Shown here in pieces: positions 26,885 through 37,090 of a DNA stretch of 64,000 nt. Every line of letters starts with the position of its first letter. The first letter of the stretch is position 1. The stretch comes from Mesorhizobium sp. M7A.F.Ca.US.008.03.1.1. GTDB lineage: Bacteria; Pseudomonadota; Alphaproteobacteria; Rhizobiales; Rhizobiaceae. The translations under genes were made by a program, and so were the position numbers. The stretch is taken from assembly GCF_003997495.1 (NCBI RefSeq), contig NZ_RZRU01000010.1, forward strand, positions 138,588 to 202,587, read 5' to 3'. The notes beneath the pieces are model-generated. The model had not been told where the DNA came from, did no database searches, and was given only the letters and a program-made list of their open reading frames with translations.

Positions 26885-29800
26885 TTAGAAACGGACGCCG
26901 AGCTTGGCGCTGAACCCGTGTGTCTGGGCATCCGAGGCGATCTGTCCCTGATAGGCGATGCCGAACGTCGCGTTCTCGGTGATGTTTACGTCAAGCCCAG
27001 CTTCGAGCAGAGCTGCGTTCTTTGCGATCGGCACGCCCTTGATGGCGAAGGAGGAACCGCCAGCAAAGGCAAGAGCGGTATCCGGCCTGACGTCGCCGAA
27101 GGCGTGGCGCCAGCCAAGACCGCCGCGCGCGGTAGCAGTCACGGTGCCGAGGGTCAGTACCGTCGACGCACGCAGACCTAGCGTGGTAAACGCCGTGTCG
27201 CTCGAGCGATCCCCGCTCGACAAGGCGGCTGCGCCGCCATTCTCGGTGAAGCCATCGGCGTCAAAATTCACATAAGCGAGATTAGCGTAGGGCTCGAAGG
27301 AAGCCGAAGCCGTATTGATACGGTAGCCGAGCTCGCCAAAGGCCTGGAACGTGCCGGCGTCGTAATCGGCCGAAAGGCTGTCGGCGAAGCCTGGAAAGAC
27401 CACGGACCTGCCGGTCTCGATGCTGTGCCAGGTATAGGCAAGGCCGGAACGAAAACCGAGATTGCCGTTCTGCGTGCCGGCAAAAAGACCGAGATGGTAA
27501 TTCTCGCTCGAGCCCGACGACGCGCGATCGTCCGCCTCCAAGGAGGTATGGCTGTAGCCGCTGATGAGGCCGAGCCGCCAGCTTTCGCCGACAGCCGCGT
27601 CACCGCCAGCCAGAAAGCCGCCTGTCGAGTGATCGAGACCGGCGGCATTGCCGTCGCTGTCGAGATGACCCCAGGCGCCGAAGCCACGGCCCCATACGGC
27701 GAAATTCTCACTCGTTGCCGGGGCCAGTTCCAGACCACCCAGCCCATAAGTCATCACCGGAACGCTGGAGGCACCGACGCCGTCGAACGCCGCACGGATC
27801 CGTTCGCTCGCGGCATCGCGTACAGAATGACTGTCCTCGATGAGGCCGCTATGAATGGAAGCATGAACCTCGCCTGATAGCATATCGAAAGCGTTGCGGG
27901 CTTCCGGCGCCGTCAGGAACAGGATGTTGTCCTGGATCGGATTACCGCTTCCAAGCGCCTGAGCCGCTGCGGCGACCGAGCGTTGATTGAAGGTGCTGGC
28001 TACATCGGCAAACGCCGTCGATGTGCGGCTGATATCGAGATAGACATTGTTGGCATCGTAGACGAGCTGGAAATCGACGAAGGGCGTCGCGTCTGTCGCC
28101 AGAGCCCCCGTCAGCCCGCCATAGGTGCCGCTTACGCCGCCTGCTGCGGAGAGCAGAGTATATCGGGCATCGACCGATAGCGTTCCCTGCCGCAGCAGCT
28201 CGATCTGCGCGCCGCTGTCGATCGCCGCTGCTCCGCCAACATCGATGAGATCGGACGACCTTGCGAGGTCGACCTGATAGATCGATCCGGACTGCTGCGC
28301 GAAATCGCCCGTGACAGTCAGTGTGGTGACGATCCTGCTCGGATCGGTCGCACTGCCAGGAGCGACCGTGCCGCCCTCGGAAATGGTGACCGCACCGTAG
28401 GTGCCGCCGCCTGCGACGACACCGCCGCTGTTTGCGATAGCCGTGCCCCCGATCTGCCCGTCATTCCCGAGAAAGCCGGACGTGGTCGCATCATGGGAAA
28501 GCACACCTGTATCGGCAAGCAGCAATCCCGCGCCGGAACCGACCGTCGTCATGCCGGAAAAATTGTTCTTTCCGCTCAGCGTTTGCACGCCACCGGCAAC
28601 GAATAGTTTGCCGCCCATATTATTGTTATCAACGTCGAGGTCGTTGATGCTGCCGGCGAACGTGTCGTTCGAATCCGTTAGCACCAGGGTACGCTTGCCC
28701 AGTTCGACCGTTCCGCTGCCACTCAGGCTACGAATACGGGCATCGTTGTAGGCGTCGGAGATTCCCCAATAGTCGCTGCCATTTCCATGTTCGGAGATAT
28801 CGAACGTGCCGTCTGCAACGACTTTCGCTGACCGTTGGATGTTGCCGAGCCCCGCAAGCGAGAGATAGGCATCCTGAGCAATATTCGTCTCGCCGGTGTA
28901 GGTGTTGACATTCGTCATCCGGACCACCGTCTTTGTATCAAGCGTCAGCGATCCGGAGCCGGAGACGACACCCGCTATGCCGAACCCGCCCTCATTCCCC
29001 ATGCTCGTCGTGATCCTGCTCAGACCGGTCCCTTCGGGTGCGGATGAATCGGTAGAGAAGTTGCTGGCAGTGACGAAATGTGACGTATAAGCGGTATACT
29101 TCTTCTCCAGATCGAAAATGACCGATCTGTTTTTGAAGAAGTCAAGACCGGCAACAAAACTGGTCTGGTCATTGGGTTGTTCCGTCGTGCCGCTGGTGTA
29201 GGTGAAGTCGATATTGTCCAGCCTTACCGGATCGCCATCCGTTCCTGCGATTGTAACGCTCGGGATGTTGCCCGATGCGCTTACGATCTCGCGTTGCTCA
29301 TTTCTCCGAACATTTTTAAGTTTGACGCCCGCATCCTGAAATTGCTTCAGCATCGCATCACTGATCTCCAGACTGCCACCGCCCGGTGTGCCGGTGTCGA
29401 GCAATACCGCGGTCTTGTTGGGGTCGGTGATTGGTGGGGCTCCATCCTTAACCGTGTACTGCAGATTGTAGCTGCCTTCGTATTCGGTCGAGGCATTGGC
29501 GCCAGAGCCAGGAAAATTCTGATAAGAATCCTGATCTTTTTCCTCGGGTTCTCCCCATGGCATGGCATTAGTATATTGGGCCCGGAGGCTTGGATTGAGG
29601 TTGACAATCGTGCAGGGGGAACAGCCAGGCGTTTGGTCGCTCTCGGAATCCGGATTCACATTGGCGGAGACCACGTAGCCAGACCTGGTGACACTGCCCA
29701 TCATGCCCCAGACACTTGTCTTGCCAAGAAAATCGCCGGCCCCGAATGTACCTGCGAAATCGCCGCCTTCGTCTGCCATCTTGCCAGCGGTCATTTTCGC

Positions 29801-30418
29801 CCGCTGCTCCTTATCGGCGTGATAAGGTTCTTGGAGATCCTGACCATACATATCTTTAAGTCCATCCGTCACGGATCCCGGCGTGCACTTAAGATTGTTG
29901 TCCTTGCAATACGCATGGGTATAGACAAAATCGAGAATGCGAGCAGCCCGGTATTTCTTATCGCTTACAGACGGCCCGTCGATTGTTATCTTTTGATCTG
30001 GATCGACATATGTAAATTTATCAATTTCCACGTTCTGAAGCTTATTACCATACGTTCCGTCCCCGTACGTATATACGTAAGGCGTGTCGGCAATCGGGCG
30101 GACCCCGGTCACCTCTGACCCGATCTGCGTGTTGAGCTGGTCCGAGCCCGTGTCGAATACGTATCGCTGCGCGTTGCCATTGTTGATCTTGGCCCAGATG
30201 CCCAGGCGGTCATGGCCTTCCCCGACATACTCCAGCGGGATCGAAATCGGGTCGTCGGCCAACGCTTCTCCAGTTGGAAATGCTACCAGACCCACCCCGA
30301 GAGACACAGCCGGCAGGAATACCGTCGTCATCGCGGTGGTTGCCGCCAGAAAGTTCTTTGTCCTGAAACAAGCCTGCATACCTGGTCCTCGAAAAAGTCT
30401 CGCAAACTGATTGTTCAT
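26885..30418 (-). CDS. Autotransporter with pepsin-like aspartic protease passenger
   Basis: 1177 residues. An extended signal peptide (residues 1 to about 54) ends near PTGEALA. The passenger up to about 450 has two aspartic protease active-site motifs: FDTGSD (Asp89) and LLDTGTPGGGSL (Asp341), and closes with VAGLDFFKNRSVIFDLEKKY, the segment typical of the second lobe of pepsin-type enzymes. Two Cys pairs (171/178 and 266/269) could form short disulfides. Then come beta-helical repeats of the PATR type (TLDTKTVVRMTNVNTYTGET; GSGTVELGKRTLVLTDSNDTF). The last ~280 residues form the autotransporter barrel, ending FSAKLGVRF. AGGAGG precedes the ATG at 30418. An 11-bp-phased box shared with the two-component locus lies 50 bases upstream. 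The product is expected at the cell surface or released. Confidence 0.8.
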   Translation of the reverse strand: MNNQFARLFRGPGMQACFRTKNFLAATTAMTTVFLPAVSLGVGLVAFPTGEALADDPISIPLEYVGEGHDRLGIWAKINNGNAQRYVFDTGSDQLNTQIGSEVTGVRPIADTPYVYTYGDGTYGNKLQNVEIDKFTYVDPDQKITIDGPSVSDKKYRAARILDFVYTHAYCKDNNLKCTPGSVTDGLKDMYGQDLQEPYHADKEQRAKMTAGKMADEGGDFAGTFGAGDFLGKTSVWGMMGSVTRSGYVVSANVNPDSESDQTPGCSPCTIVNLNPSLRAQYTNAMPWGEPEEKDQDSYQNFPGSGANASTEYEGSYNLQYTVKDGAPPITDPNKTAVLLDTGTPGGGSLEISDAMLKQFQDAGVKLKNVRRNEQREIVSASGNIPSVTIAGTDGDPVRLDNIDFTYTSGTTEQPNDQTSFVAGLDFFKNRSVIFDLEKKYTAYTSHFVTASNFSTDSSAPEGTGLSRITTSMGNEGGFGIAGVVSGSGSLTLDTKTVVRMTNVNTYTGETNIAQDAYLSLAGLGNIQRSAKVVADGTFDISEHGNGSDYWGISDAYNDARIRSLSGSGTVELGKRTLVLTDSNDTFAGSINDLDVDNNNMGGKLFVAGGVQTLSGKNNFSGMTTVGSGAGLLLADTGVLSHDATTSGFLGNDGQIGGTAIANSGGVVAGGGTYGAVTISEGGTVAPGSATDPSRIVTTLTVTGDFAQQSGSIYQVDLARSSDLIDVGGAAAIDSGAQIELLRQGTLSVDARYTLLSAAGGVSGTYGGLTGALATDATPFVDFQLVYDANNVYLDISRTSTAFADVASTFNQRSVAAAAQALGSGNPIQDNILFLTAPEARNAFDMLSGEVHASIHSGLIEDSHSVRDAASERIRAAFDGVGASSVPVMTYGLGGLELAPATSENFAVWGRGFGAWGHLDSDGNAAGLDHSTGGFLAGGDAAVGESWRLGLISGYSHTSLEADDRASSGSSENYHLGLFAGTQNGNLGFRSGLAYTWHSIETGRSVVFPGFADSLSADYDAGTFQAFGELGYRINTASASFEPYANLAYVNFDADGFTENGGAAALSSGDRSSDTAFTTLGLRASTVLTLGTVTATARGGLGWRHAFGDVRPDTALAFAGGSSFAIKGVPIAKNAALLEAGLDVNITENATFGIAYQGQIASDAQTHGFSAKLGVRF

Positions 30419-30424
30419 TGGAAC

Positions 30425-30690
30425 GGCCTCCTGAATTGTTTAACGAGACCCTTTATGGCGGCCCTGGCTGACAACAGCCTGAAAGCTGCAAGCGGCCTGC
30501 GAGAATGGGGCGATCCTGAATGACGACAGGTGCTGTCAACAATGGATGAGTGCTCGGCCTGAAAGCTGAGCACGCTTTATGCTCAGGCTGCTGACAAGGC
30601 CAAAGCAGCGTAAGTGCGGAGTGAAATCCAAGGTCCACATGGGTCGTCGCGCTTCCCGTGCGCCTGGGAAGGCGCCGGCCCGGCCAAGCT
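30425..30690. repeat. Copy of the autotransporter promoter block (inverted copy at 51070-51330)
   Basis: The stretch from the autotransporter leader to GGCCCGGCCAAGCTTTCC at about 30690 recurs inverted at 51070-51330, with few differences. The copy there has no autotransporter gene beside it. Confidence 0.65.
30468..30485 (-). promoter_or_regulatory. 11-bp-phased box upstream of the autotransporter gene
   Basis: Minus-strand CTTTCAGGCTGTTGTCAG contains two TTCAG/GTCAG half sites whose starts are 11 bases apart, one DNA turn, as bound by OmpR/PhoB-type regulators. The box is followed by AAAGGGTCTCGTTAA, as at 54116 and 55870. Confidence 0.6.
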
Positions 30691-30724
30691 TTCCCAGATC
30701 GTCCGGATGGCGCACAAGATACCG

Positions 30725-31160
30725 GTTCAGGTCGATCGAGATGGAGGCCGAGGCGTATGCCAAGGCGGTCGACTGCCTGACGAAAGATCAGAATGCGTCG
30801 CTGGCGCTCTACGATTTCCGCCGGCAGCGAGCTCAGCTCCTGCCGGGCATCCGTGTTTACTGGCGACGAGACACAAGATGTGCCCAAATTGCCACCAGAC
30901 CGTCACCTGCGATGAGTTTCGGCAACTGATTTTGTCCTTTCAATCGTCGCCACTTCCTGGCCGCGGCCAACATGGGCCACTCGAAGGCAGCAGACTGGCG
31001 GCTATATGGACGGGCTGTGAGCCCGCACCGGAGACATTGGCGAAATCTACGATCTCTATAGCAACGTCAAGGAGAAGCGCGAGGTGTGTGCAGATGTGGT
31101 CAAATCACATCGAATGGCTGATCAAGCAGGCTGCGGATGACGCTCTGGCGGCGTAGCTGC
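30725..31160. mobile_element. Mosaic of IS256 and integrase fragments
   Basis: Part 30730-30830 matches the IS256-type relic at 43370-43430 inverted in reading, 30905-30970 matches 43127-43193, and 31030-31156 matches the C-terminal part of the integrase relic at 42060-42180. No functional gene remains. Confidence 0.5.
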
Positions 31161-31754
31161 TGGCATGGGCGGAAGATGCGGCGCAACAATCGTCAGAGCC
31201 TCATCGAATTGGAGATCATGCTTGACCAGCAAATGCGCGGCCAATGCTTCGATGGCTGACCAGTGATCGAGTACTAGCCGGGCCGTGCGATCTTCGATCC
31301 GCCTCCAACGGGGGCGGCGCGGCATCAGGAACCGCAACTCACCATAGATTCGCTTGGCATCCGCGTAGTCGCTGCTCCCCTCATTCCCATCGGACGCATT
31401 CATCGCCATATCGCGCGGGTCCAGATAGCCTTCGAATGCGGATTCTGCAAAAGGACCTGCCAGACACGCAACTATCTCTTGGATCGCTTCATCGCGTTGG
31501 AAATGTCGATCCATATCGTTCTCGAAAATCGGCTTTAGCTCCGAGGTGAATCCTTGCGCTGAATAGAAAACCGTGCCTTCGACAAAACCACCGCACTCTC
31601 CGTCACCGGCGTCGGGGTAAATACTAACACTTGAGAAAGCAGGGAGTTCACGGTCGTCGTCGAACATCTGACGGTGCAAAACGATGGCGGCCACCGCGTG
31701 CCCGGCTTCGTGATGCGCCACAGACGGGAGAAGATATTGGGAGGCTACATTCAT
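31122..31754 (-). CDS. HEAGH metallopeptidase (M41-like), copy A
   Basis: 210 residues. VAHHEAGHAVAAIVLH carries the HExxH-type zinc motif (HEAGH) seen in M41/FtsH peptidase domains; LAGPFAESAFEGYLDPRD and a later acidic segment could give the third zinc ligand. There is no AAA domain and no transmembrane helix, so it is a stand-alone soluble peptidase. Its ATG overlaps the stop of the truncated oligopeptidase frame (ATGA at 31751-31754), so it is likely translated from the transcript of the NifA/sigma-54 promoter at 32179. Copy B (41465-42094) is about 93% identical. Confidence 0.7.
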   Translation of the reverse strand: MNVASQYLLPSVAHHEAGHAVAAIVLHRQMFDDDRELPAFSSVSIYPDAGDGECGGFVEGTVFYSAQGFTSELKPIFENDMDRHFQRDEAIQEIVACLAGPFAESAFEGYLDPRDMAMNASDGNEGSSDYADAKRIYGELRFLMPRRPRWRRIEDRTARLVLDHWSAIEALAAHLLVKHDLQFDEALTIVAPHLPPMPAATPPERHPQPA

Positions 31755-32029
31755 GCGGTGCGGCTCTCAGATCTAGTTTCCATCCAAGCCCTGATATCGG
31801 ATTCAAGCCATGCGACTCGGCCGGGGGAGATGCGACGCCGCTTAGGGAACAGGCCTGCCTTCAGAGTCGCGCGGTCGCGCTCGAACTGCGTTCCACTGAA
31901 GTGCTTCAGGGTCTTTGCCGACTGGCCGGCGGCCCAGGCAAGTGCCCGCTCGCCTTCCACATCTTCAAGCCAAAGATAGAGATCGTCGTCGGGAGCATCC
32001 AGCGTTGGACGGACATCAAATGCGTTCAT
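31751..32029 (-). pseudogene. Truncated N-terminal copy of the prolyl oligopeptidase gene
   Basis: The first ~55 codons match the start of the gene at 24671 almost perfectly (MNAFDVRPTLDAPDDD), then the frame runs into unrelated sequence (GLFPKRRRISPGR) and stops at the start of peptidase copy A. With its own NifA-type promoter it may still be translated as a 92-residue leader. Confidence 0.75.
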
Positions 32030-32178
32030 GTCCGGACAGCCTTCAGAAAGAAGGGATAGAGGCTTCCGTTTGATCGGGAACGCTTAGTGTTGGTAGCGGC
32101 GCCCACATGTTCGAAAAGCGTGATCATTGATGAGTTCTTCCAGTCGGTGCGGCATCGCAGTGCTTTTGCGCATAGGAC

Positions 32179-32194
32179 CGCAATTGTCGTGCCA
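32179..32194 (-). promoter_or_regulatory. Sigma-54 promoter, second copy
   Basis: Minus-strand TGGCACGACAATTGCG is a perfect -24/-12 match. It faces the truncated oligopeptidase frame and peptidase copy A. Confidence 0.75.
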
Positions 32195-32240
32195 ACTGGG
32201 AAAATCGTTTCGGAACAACGTGATCGCTCTGGCAGCGTTG

Positions 32241-32256
32241 TGTCAGATGTCCGACA
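32241..32256 (-). promoter_or_regulatory. NifA upstream activator site, second copy
   Basis: TGTCGGACATCTGACA on the minus strand, a perfect TGT-N10-ACA site at the same distance as in the copy at 24883. Confidence 0.7.
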
Positions 32257-32319
32257 TCGTCGAGAATCCGACAACGAGTGCTCCTCCTAATCACCGGATC
32301 AACCTCCGGCGCCAGTCGG

Positions 32320-33004
32320 TGACACCGCATTCCTCTGTCTTTCCAGGAGACGGCGTGGACATCAATGCCGTTCCTCACCGAACCCGCCTCCTAGCCCTTC
32401 GCCCATACGTCACGGCCGCCCCCCGGTTTGGCTTCAACCTGAAGGATTACGGCGTCCTCTTCGCAGAGAAGATCGGGTTGTTCGTGGCGCGCGCAGCGGA
32501 GCCCAAGGAGCTTTTCTGGGTTGCGGATACTGGCATGTCGATATTACGACCGTGTGTCCTTCGACAAGCTTGGTGGCTTCTTCAACCAGAATCTCGCCGC
32601 GGAGATCGAATCGTTATCTGCGCCGCAAAGTGCGGCCGGTGAGCGGCGTGGCCCTGCGTTCCAGTTGGCCACGGTCCTCGCTGGGACGAGCAAGTAAATG
32701 GCTTGCGCAGCAACGGTGCGATCACACCTGGAGCACGGCGTCATCAGGAAAGCGCCATCCTTGTGCGCCCACGACACCCTGGTCGCCATCGGCCGCATCG
32801 CGGGGGGGCACTGTGGGCGATAACCATTCATTGATCTGGGCGATTGAGGGTTCTGCCGGGGCGCTATTGCTGCTCGGTAGGGCTGCGGGCTGGCGAGTCT
32901 ACCAAGGCGAGCAACGACAGGCGAGACGGCAGACATTACGTGACGGAACTTGATATTGCAGTGCAGCAAGCGTAGAGCACCGCGCGCTTATCGGAGTGTC
33001 GTCC
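32320..33004. other. Stretch without recognisable gene before kup
   Basis: Similarity to the 24.9-kb block ends near 32320. A frame 32127-32642 is open and reads protein-like around NLKDYGVLFAEKIGLFVARA, but it starts inside the promoter duplicate and matches no family I know. The kup promoter should lie at the right end; I see no sigma-54 element with correct spacing. Confidence 0.35.
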
Positions 33005-34936
33005 ATGGCCCTTACCAATGCTGGTAACGAGGCAGAACCTGTCGAACAATCGAGCCATTCTGAGGTCGAGCAGCACAGCACCAAGGCGCTGATGTTGGGC
33101 GCACTAGGTGTCGTTTATGGCGATATAGGCACCAGCCCGATCTATGCATTTCGCGAGGCGTTGCATGCATCAGCGGGTGGCAACGTCGCCAGCCGTGGCG
33201 ACATCCTCGGCGTACTCTCGCTGATCATCTGGTCCCTGACGATCACCGTGACGATCAAATACATCATGTTCGTGCTCCGCGCCGACAATCGAGGCGAGGG
33301 CGGAGTGCTGTCGCTTATGGCGCTGGCGCGCAACAGTTTCCCGACCTGCTCTGCGGTGATCCTCGGCATCGGCATCGGCATCGGCATCGTCGGCGCGGCG
33401 CTTTTTTTTGGCGACGCCGTCATTACGCCGGCAATCTCGGTACTGTCGGCGGTCGAAGGTATGAATGTCGTCACGCCGACGTTCCAGCCCTATGTGGTGC
33501 CGCTGACACTGGCCATCCTGGCGATCGTGTTTGCGGTACAGCGGTTTGGCACCGGCGGCGTAGGATTGGTGTTCGGACCCGTTACCGCGCTGTGGTTCCT
33601 GGCCATCGGCCTTTCCGGGCTCAACCACATCATGGACGACCCGGAAATCCTGCTGGCAATCAGCCCGCATTACATCGTGTCGTTCCTGGTCAACTCGCCT
33701 GACGTCGCCTTCGTTACGGTTGGTGCAGTCTTCCTCGCCGTCACCGGAGCCGAGGCGCTCTACGCCGACCTCGGCCATTTCGGCCGCAAGCCGATCGTGC
33801 TCGCCTGGCTGGCGATCGTGTTCCCTTGTCTGTTGCTCAATTATGTCGGGCAAGGCGCCTTCGTGCTGGCAAATGGCGGCGTTGTCGGTCATCCGTTCTT
33901 CGAGATGAACCAGGGCTGGACGCTTATTCCGATGGTCGTGCTTGCCACGGCGGCGACCGTGATCGCCTGCCAGGCGGTGATCTCCGGCGCCTTTTCGCTG
34001 ACCAGGCAAGCGGTACAGCTCAACATGCTGCCGCGTTTCGTCATCCAGCACACGTCGGAAAAACAGTCGGGCCAGATCTATCTGCCGCGCATCAACCTGA
34101 TGCTGGCGCTGGTGGTGATGCTGCTGGTGGTCGGCTTCGGCGAATCCAGCCGGCTGGCCTCGGCCTACGGTATTTCGGTGACCGGCAATATGCTGGTGAC
34201 GAACATACTGCTTTTTGTTGTGATGACGCGCATCTGGAAATGGCCGCTCGGCGTCGCGATAGCCTTAATGGCGGTGTTCGTCTTCATCGATACCGGCTTC
34301 TTTGCAGCTAACATCGTCAAGGTATTCGAAGGCGGCTGGGCCTCGCTTGCCATTGCCGCAGTGATCGTGATGACCATGTGGACTTGGATAAGAGGCAGCA
34401 GGTATCTATTTGACAAGACGCGCAGGAACCAGATTCCGCTCGATTTCCTTGCGGGCAATCTGTTGAAGAAGAAACCGCAGCTGGTGTCCGGTACGGCCGT
34501 GTTCCTGACCAGCGATCCCGCCAGTGCGCCGACCGCGTTGATGCACAGCCTGAAGCACTACAAGGCGCTGCACGAACAGAACGTCATCCTCTCTGTGGTG
34601 ACGGCGCAGCAGCCCGTGGTGCCCGACAGCGAGCGGATCAAGATGGAAACGATCAATGAGCTGTTCATGCGGGTGACACTGACCTTCGGCTACATGGAAC
34701 AGCCTAACATCCCGCGTGCGCTGGCGATCTGCCGCAAGCAGGGTTGGAAGTTCGACATCATGACGACGTCCTTCTTCCTGTCGCGTCGCTCGCTCAAGGC
34801 GTCACCCAACTCCGGCATGCCGGTGTGGCAGGACAAGCTGTTCATCGGCTTGGCGCGCACGGCCGCCGACGCGACGGAGTATTTCCAGATCCCGACCGGA
34901 CGTGTGGTCGAGATCGGAACGCAAGTGGCCGTTTAG
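33005..34936 (+). CDS. kup: Low-affinity potassium uptake protein Kup
   Basis: 643 residues from ATG 33005 (a GTG three codons earlier, 32996, is possible). The first helix carries [17 protein letters not shown], the hallmark of KUP/HAK/KT proton-potassium symporters; about twelve transmembrane helices follow to about residue 465, then a cytoplasmic C-terminal domain with [25 protein letters not shown], also typical. It imports potassium across the inner membrane, which is important at low pH or osmotic shift. The gene is intact in the middle of heavily rearranged DNA and its even high-GC codon use contrasts with the relics around it. It lies between the two inverted copies of the HEAGH peptidase gene. 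Confidence 0.95.
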   Translation: MALTNAGNEAEPVEQSSHSEVEQHSTKALMLGALGVVYGDIGTSPIYAFREALHASAGGNVASRGDILGVLSLIIWSLTITVTIKYIMFVLRADNRGEGGVLSLMALARNSFPTCSAVILGIGIGIGIVGAALFFGDAVITPAISVLSAVEGMNVVTPTFQPYVVPLTLAILAIVFAVQRFGTGGVGLVFGPVTALWFLAIGLSGLNHIMDDPEILLAISPHYIVSFLVNSPDVAFVTVGAVFLAVTGAEALYADLGHFGRKPIVLAWLAIVFPCLLLNYVGQGAFVLANGGVVGHPFFEMNQGWTLIPMVVLATAATVIACQAVISGAFSLTRQAVQLNMLPRFVIQHTSEKQSGQIYLPRINLMLALVVMLLVVGFGESSRLASAYGISVTGNMLVTNILLFVVMTRIWKWPLGVAIALMAVFVFIDTGFFAANIVKVFEGGWASLAIAAVIVMTMWTWIRGSRYLFDKTRRNQIPLDFLAGNLLKKKPQLVSGTAVFLTSDPASAPTALMHSLKHYKALHEQNVILSVVTAQQPVVPDSERIKMETINELFMRVTLTFGYMEQPNIPRALAICRKQGWKFDIMTTSFFLSRRSLKASPNSGMPVWQDKLFIGLARTAADATEYFQIPTGRVVEIGTQVAV

Positions 34937-35239
34937 GTATGCCCGGTTAAGCAGAATCAATTGGCATTTCGCGAGCCGGTGAATGCCTGACCGGGCGGAG
35001 GCCACGATGCTTGCGCCAAACTGGGGTCCGGTTCCAGGCCTGAAGCTTCCGGCCCCGAAAGCCGTCCTTTACGCCTGCGATCATTTCCGTTCCGCATTGT
35101 CTTGCCGACCCACCAGTCGAGATGCGCTGAAACGACCTCGCCGGGCAGCAACTTATCATTTGAACCTAATCGATGTGCCGCAAGTCCGACCTTCATTCTT
35201 CAGTTCACAGGCTAGCGTTGCCAAAATCGGCGTGCCGCC
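34937..35239. other. Short intergenic stretch without recognisable gene
   Basis: No gene or terminator-like hairpin with a T run is visible directly after kup. Confidence 0.35.
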
Positions 35240-35704
35240 TAACCGGCGCCGCACCGTGACCTGTCAGGATGCTATGCAGGCGCGAGGCAGAAGCTGGCTC
35301 GAGGCCGCCGGCCTGGTGCTGGTCCGGCAGCGGCCGGGCTCGGCCAAAGGCTTCATGTTCCTCTGGAGGATGAGACGGGTGCGGCAAACGTCGTCGTCTG
35401 GGTCAAGATCTCTCGAGAAATTCCGGCGCGTGCTTCTTGCTTCGGCCATGCTCGGCGTCCGCGGACGCATCCGACGGAAGAGGAGGTGGTGCACCTCGTC
35501 GCCCACGAGCTGACCGATCTGTCGGCCGGGCTGGCCAGCGTGGGAAACCGCAAGACGCCGTTTCCGTTGCCGCACGGCCGAGGGACGAGGCTCATCACGG
35601 CGGATCGGGCATCGATCCGCGCGGCATGCCGAAGGGGCGCGACATCGTCGATGCAGTATGACCATATCGACCCTATCAAGTTCAAGACGCGTAACTTCCG
35701 GTAG
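35240..35704 (+). pseudogene. imuC/dnaE2 (error-prone DNA polymerase) 3' relic
   Basis: Frames read AAGLVLVRQRPGSAKG, VLLASAMLGVRGRI, HLVAHELTDLSAGL, FPLPHGRG and IDPIKFKTRNFR to a stop at 35702, the order found at the end of ImuC. At least three frame breaks. The ImuC C-terminus (OB-fold and tail) is all that remains. Confidence 0.7.
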
Positions 35705-35757
35705 CGCTTCCGGAGGCCACTTCAGCAGCATGTTGTGCACACTTTTGTCGGACCCTG

Positions 35758-35955
35758 TTAACTGCCGATTGGCAGCAGGTCACCCCGTGCCGGATCCCAA
35801 ATGTCGTCGCTCTCAAGCGCAACGACTGCCCGCACCCTTTTTAAGTCAGCGAGCACCTCCACCGCCGGACGCCGCCCCGTTTCCTGAGCCGCGGCGTAAC
35901 GGGTGTATTTGTGACTGTCCGGCTCAAACCACTTCAACGATTCCAAAGTAGCCAT
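35758..35955 (-). CDS. Hypothetical small protein
   Basis: 65 codons starting MATLESLKWFEPDSHKYTRY with AAGGGCGAT upstream. Composition is protein-like but I recognise no family, and the surroundings are relic DNA, so it may be chance. Confidence 0.25.
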   Translation of the reverse strand: MATLESLKWFEPDSHKYTRYAAAQETGRRPAVEVLADLKRVRAVVALESDDIWDPARGDLLPIGS

Positions 35956-36114
35956 GGCATCGCCCTTGCGGCTGCGCGTGATGCGAATGATCGTGATCCC
36001 ATCCTAAGCGCTCGCGTCGAATGGAGACACGCTGCCAACGCTTCATCTGCTCTACCCCATCTTTGTTCCAAGGCGGTCGGATCATCTCAATGAGCCCTGC
36101 CTCGGGGTGGCCAA

Positions 36115-36600
36115 AGCATGCATATTTATCGTTCGGCCCCGCATCGAATTATCATCTGCGATGTGGGACTCGATCTTGGGTTGGCGACGGCTTCGCTCCG
36201 GGAGTAGACGTCGGACCACTGATAAGTGCCGGACCTTCTCCACAATTTCTCGGCGGACTCATCGTGAACGCTCGATTGGACGTAAATGCGGTTCGCGGAA
36301 ACGCAGGTCTGGCCGGCATTGCGGAACTTCGCCTGGACCGCACCGTCAACAGCACCGTCAATGTCGGCATCATCGAAGATGATGAAAGGTGCATTGCCGC
36401 CGGTTTCAAGGCTGACCTTCTTGATCTGGTCAGAGCACTGACGCATCAGCAGCCGTCCGACCTCGTTCGAACCGGTAAAGCTGATCTTTGGAATTGGTGC
36501 AGAGTTCACGGCCCACGCGATCACCTTCGGACGCATAGATCAGGTTGACCACGCCATCGGGAAAGCCGGCCTGATGGCGAGAGCAAACATTGCACCTAGC
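36115..36600 (-). pseudogene. Internal fragment copied from the succinate-semialdehyde dehydrogenase gene
   Basis: 36260-36590 is nearly identical to 46160-46500 and encodes the same catalytic Cys segment ([10 protein letters not shown]), with a few changes such as an altered LELGG region (SLETGG). No start or end of the gene is present. Same orientation as the intact copy. Confidence 0.8.
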
Positions 36601-36699
36601 CACGCCACGATAAGATCGAGCGCGGCTTCGTTGCGTGCGGGTCTGTGGTCAGTGGAGGGCGGAGGAAAAGCGCTCGGCGTGCTCGCCCTCGCGATACCA

Positions 36700-37090
36700 C
36701 TGGTTCGCGCCGGCAAGCGCCAGTTTCTGAGGCAAATCGCCGAACAGCTGGTAGAGCCTTACTCTCAGGGCTTGGCATCTATGTCGCCTACGACCGCCAC
36801 ATGCAGCCCGTCGCGTGCGAAAGCGGCTTTGTGGAAGGCGCTTAGATCGGAGGGCGTTACGCTAGTCAGCCTCCCTTGGGCGGTCTCGAATACGGATGCG
36901 TGCGTAGATTCCGCGCCGCCAGGCCAGCTCGGCGATCGCATGAGGTTCGCGCTCATTGGCAATGATTTCGGAGAGAAGCTGGGCGCGTATGCGGTCGAAA
37001 AGTGCTGGTGTAGCCGGATGCGGGTCCCGCCGCCGAGAATGTCGGCCAGCAGTCGAGCGCCGCGGCCCCGCACCAGGGACCGCCCATGAA
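36700..37090 (-). pseudogene. M16 peptidase fragments
   Basis: Encodes FHKAAFARDGLHVAVVGDID and, in another piece, LLADILGGG, both found in the fused peptidase at 47509-50184, but joined with deletions and much more diverged than the adjacent dehydrogenase fragment. Order and orientation are as in the intact pair at 45.6-50 kb. Confidence 0.65.

Noticed and set aside
29177..30118. 313-codon plus-strand frame opposite the autotransporter
   Set aside because: Antisense shadow of a well-supported gene; no start context.
32948..32964. GGAACTTGATATTGC before kup as a -24/-12 promoter
   Set aside because: GG and GC are 11 rather than 10 bases apart, which sigma-54 does not tolerate, and no TGGCAC-like half exists.
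33170..34051. 293-codon minus-strand frame opposite kup
   Set aside because: It is a shadow of the kup gene: rich in His, Arg, Asp and Gln, without a family or ribosome site.
35437..35661. Intact small gene in the imuC relic region
   Set aside because: The frame is only one of several that carry parts of the imuC 3' end; start codon has no ribosome site.
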